Assembly (NCBI GenBank): GCA_934622035.1
Contig: CAKTVG010000045.1
Location: 1-7,392, forward strand
Length of the DNA stretch: 7,392 bases
DNA from: an uncultured Oscillospiraceae bacterium
GTDB lineage: Bacteria > Bacillota > Clostridia > Oscillospirales > Oscillospiraceae
Direction of reading: 5' to 3'
This document shows, piece after piece, positions 6,627 to 7,392 of this stretch (positions within the stretch are counted from its first letter, which is position 1; each line of letters begins with the position of its first letter). The notes beneath the pieces were generated by a model. That model made no database searches. It was not told the origin of the DNA and was given only the letters and a program-made list of their open reading frames with translations. Both the position numbers and the translations under genes were made by a program.

Positions 6627-6631
6627 ACGCA

Positions 6632-7392
6632 ATGAAATATTTAACCTTTGGCGAAATCATGCTGCGCCTGCGTGCGCCCGGCCACGAGCGCTTCTTCCAG
6701 AGCAACATGATGGAGGCTACCTTCGGCGGCGGCGAGGCCAACGTGGCCGTGTCGCTGGCCAATTACGGCGAGGACGCGGCCTACCTGACGGTTCTGCCGG
6801 AAAATACGCTGGGCGACGAGTGCGTAAAGGAGCTGCGCCGCTTCGGCGTGGACACCAAGCGCATCCTGCGCGGCAAGGGCCGCATGGGCATCTATTTCCT
6901 CGAGGCCGGCGCAAACCAGCTGCCGAGCAAGGTCGTCTATGACCGCGAATACTCGGCCATCTCTCTGGCCAAGCCCGGCGACATCGACTGGGACAAGGCC
7001 TTTGAGGGCATCGGTTGGTTCCATATTACAGGCATCACCCCGGCGGTCTCCGAGAGCGCAATGGAGCTGTCGCTGGAATCCGTGAAGGAAGCGAAGCAGC
7101 GCGGGATCACCGTCTCCTGCGACCTGAACTACCGCAAGAACCTCTGGAAATACGGCAAAAAGGCCAGCGAGGTCATGCGGGAGCTGGCAAAGTACGTGGA
7201 CGTCGCGGTTGCGAACGAGGAGGACGTGCAGAAGTCCCTGGAGATCACGGCGGATGTGAACGTGGAATCCGGCGAGCTCAGCCGCGAGAAGTACAAGGAG
7301 CTGGGCAACAAGGTTCTGGCGGCCTACCCGGAGATGAAGATGATCGCCATCACACTGCGCGAGAGCCACAGCGCGGACTGGAACGGCTGGGC
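6632..7392 (+). CDS. kdgK: PfkB-family sugar kinase, likely 2-keto-3-deoxygluconate kinase (3' end outside window)
   Basis: The frame is open from ATG 6632 to the window edge, giving 253 residues. A complete KdgK is about 310-340, so roughly three quarters is present. Family signs: start KYLTFGEIMLRL (2-13), the PfkB first signature FGGGEANVAVSLANYG (31-46) that contacts the sugar, HITGITPAVS (131-140), CDLNYRKNLW (163-172) and ANEEDV (194-199). The GGGEANVAV and DxNYRxxLW combination is typical of KDG kinases within the ribokinase family. The C-terminal signature with the catalytic Asp (DTxGAGD) falls beyond the window and cannot be checked. It phosphorylates KDG with ATP at O6, giving the KDPG used by the aldolase encoded just upstream. 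That adjacency supports the KDG assignment over fructose or ribose kinase. Cytoplasmic. Confidence 0.85.
   Translation, partial: MKYLTFGEIMLRLRAPGHERFFQSNMMEATFGGGEANVAVSLANYGEDAAYLTVLPENTLGDECVKELRRFGVDTKRILRGKGRMGIYFLEAGANQLPSKVVYDREYSAISLAKPGDIDWDKAFEGIGWFHITGITPAVSESAMELSLESVKEAKQRGITVSCDLNYRKNLWKYGKKASEVMRELAKYVDVAVANEEDVQKSLEITADVNVESGELSREKYKELGNKVLAAYPEMKMIAITLRESHSADWNGW

Noticed and set aside
6641..7369. Minus-strand frame of 242 codons at the right end
   Set aside because: It lies opposite the PfkB kinase, which has a good start, ribosome binding site and family signatures.

Overview
The window is one strand of a tightly packed catabolic operon from a GC-rich anaerobe. The base composition, strong AAGGAGG-type ribosome binding sites, Fe-S flavoprotein and KDG/KDPG enzymes fit a gut-type Clostridium-class Firmicute, such as an Oscillospiraceae relative. 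This placement is inference from style and gene content, because no marker gene is present.

Layout, all on the + strand: (1) C-terminal end of a creatininase-family amidohydrolase, 1-171; (2) Gfo/Idh/MocA-family NAD(P)-dependent sugar or cyclitol dehydrogenase, 183-1253; (3) an 827-residue flavin/Fe-S protein joining a dihydropyrimidine-dehydrogenase-like (PreA) barrel to a glutamate-synthase-small-subunit-like (PreT/GltD) half, 1256-3739; (4) short-chain dehydrogenase of the Bacillus UxuB (fructuronate reductase / D-mannonate oxidoreductase) type, 3757-4575; (5) LDH2/MDH2-family (YjmC/DlgD-like) oxidoreductase, 4594-5652; (6) KDPG/KHG aldolase fused to a VOC/glyoxalase-like domain, 5665-6621; (7) PfkB-family 2-keto-3-deoxygluconate kinase, 6632 to beyond the window end. 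Gaps are only 2 to 18 bases, and each start after the first gene has its own ribosome binding site, three of them overlapping the upstream TAA stop. I see no promoter, terminator, RNA gene, mobile element, long repeat or CRISPR array, and no gene-free stretch longer than 18 bases.

The downstream end is readable as a pathway. A keto-sugar acid is reduced by the SDR or the LDH2-family enzyme, an aldonate is dehydrated to KDG by an enzyme not in this window, KdgK makes KDPG, and Eda splits it to pyruvate and glyceraldehyde 3-phosphate. The upstream end (creatininase-family hydrolase plus Gfo/Idh/MocA dehydrogenase) resembles the entry steps of the Thermotoga-type inositol route, where a cyclitol is oxidised and its ring hydrolysed to a keto-gluconate that feeds the uronate/KDG pathway. 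That is a hypothesis. Ordinary uronate or other sugar-acid catabolism is the main alternative.

The most unusual parts are the PreA-PreT-like single-chain protein inside a sugar operon, whose second half looks eroded and has different codon use, and the aldolase-VOC fusion.
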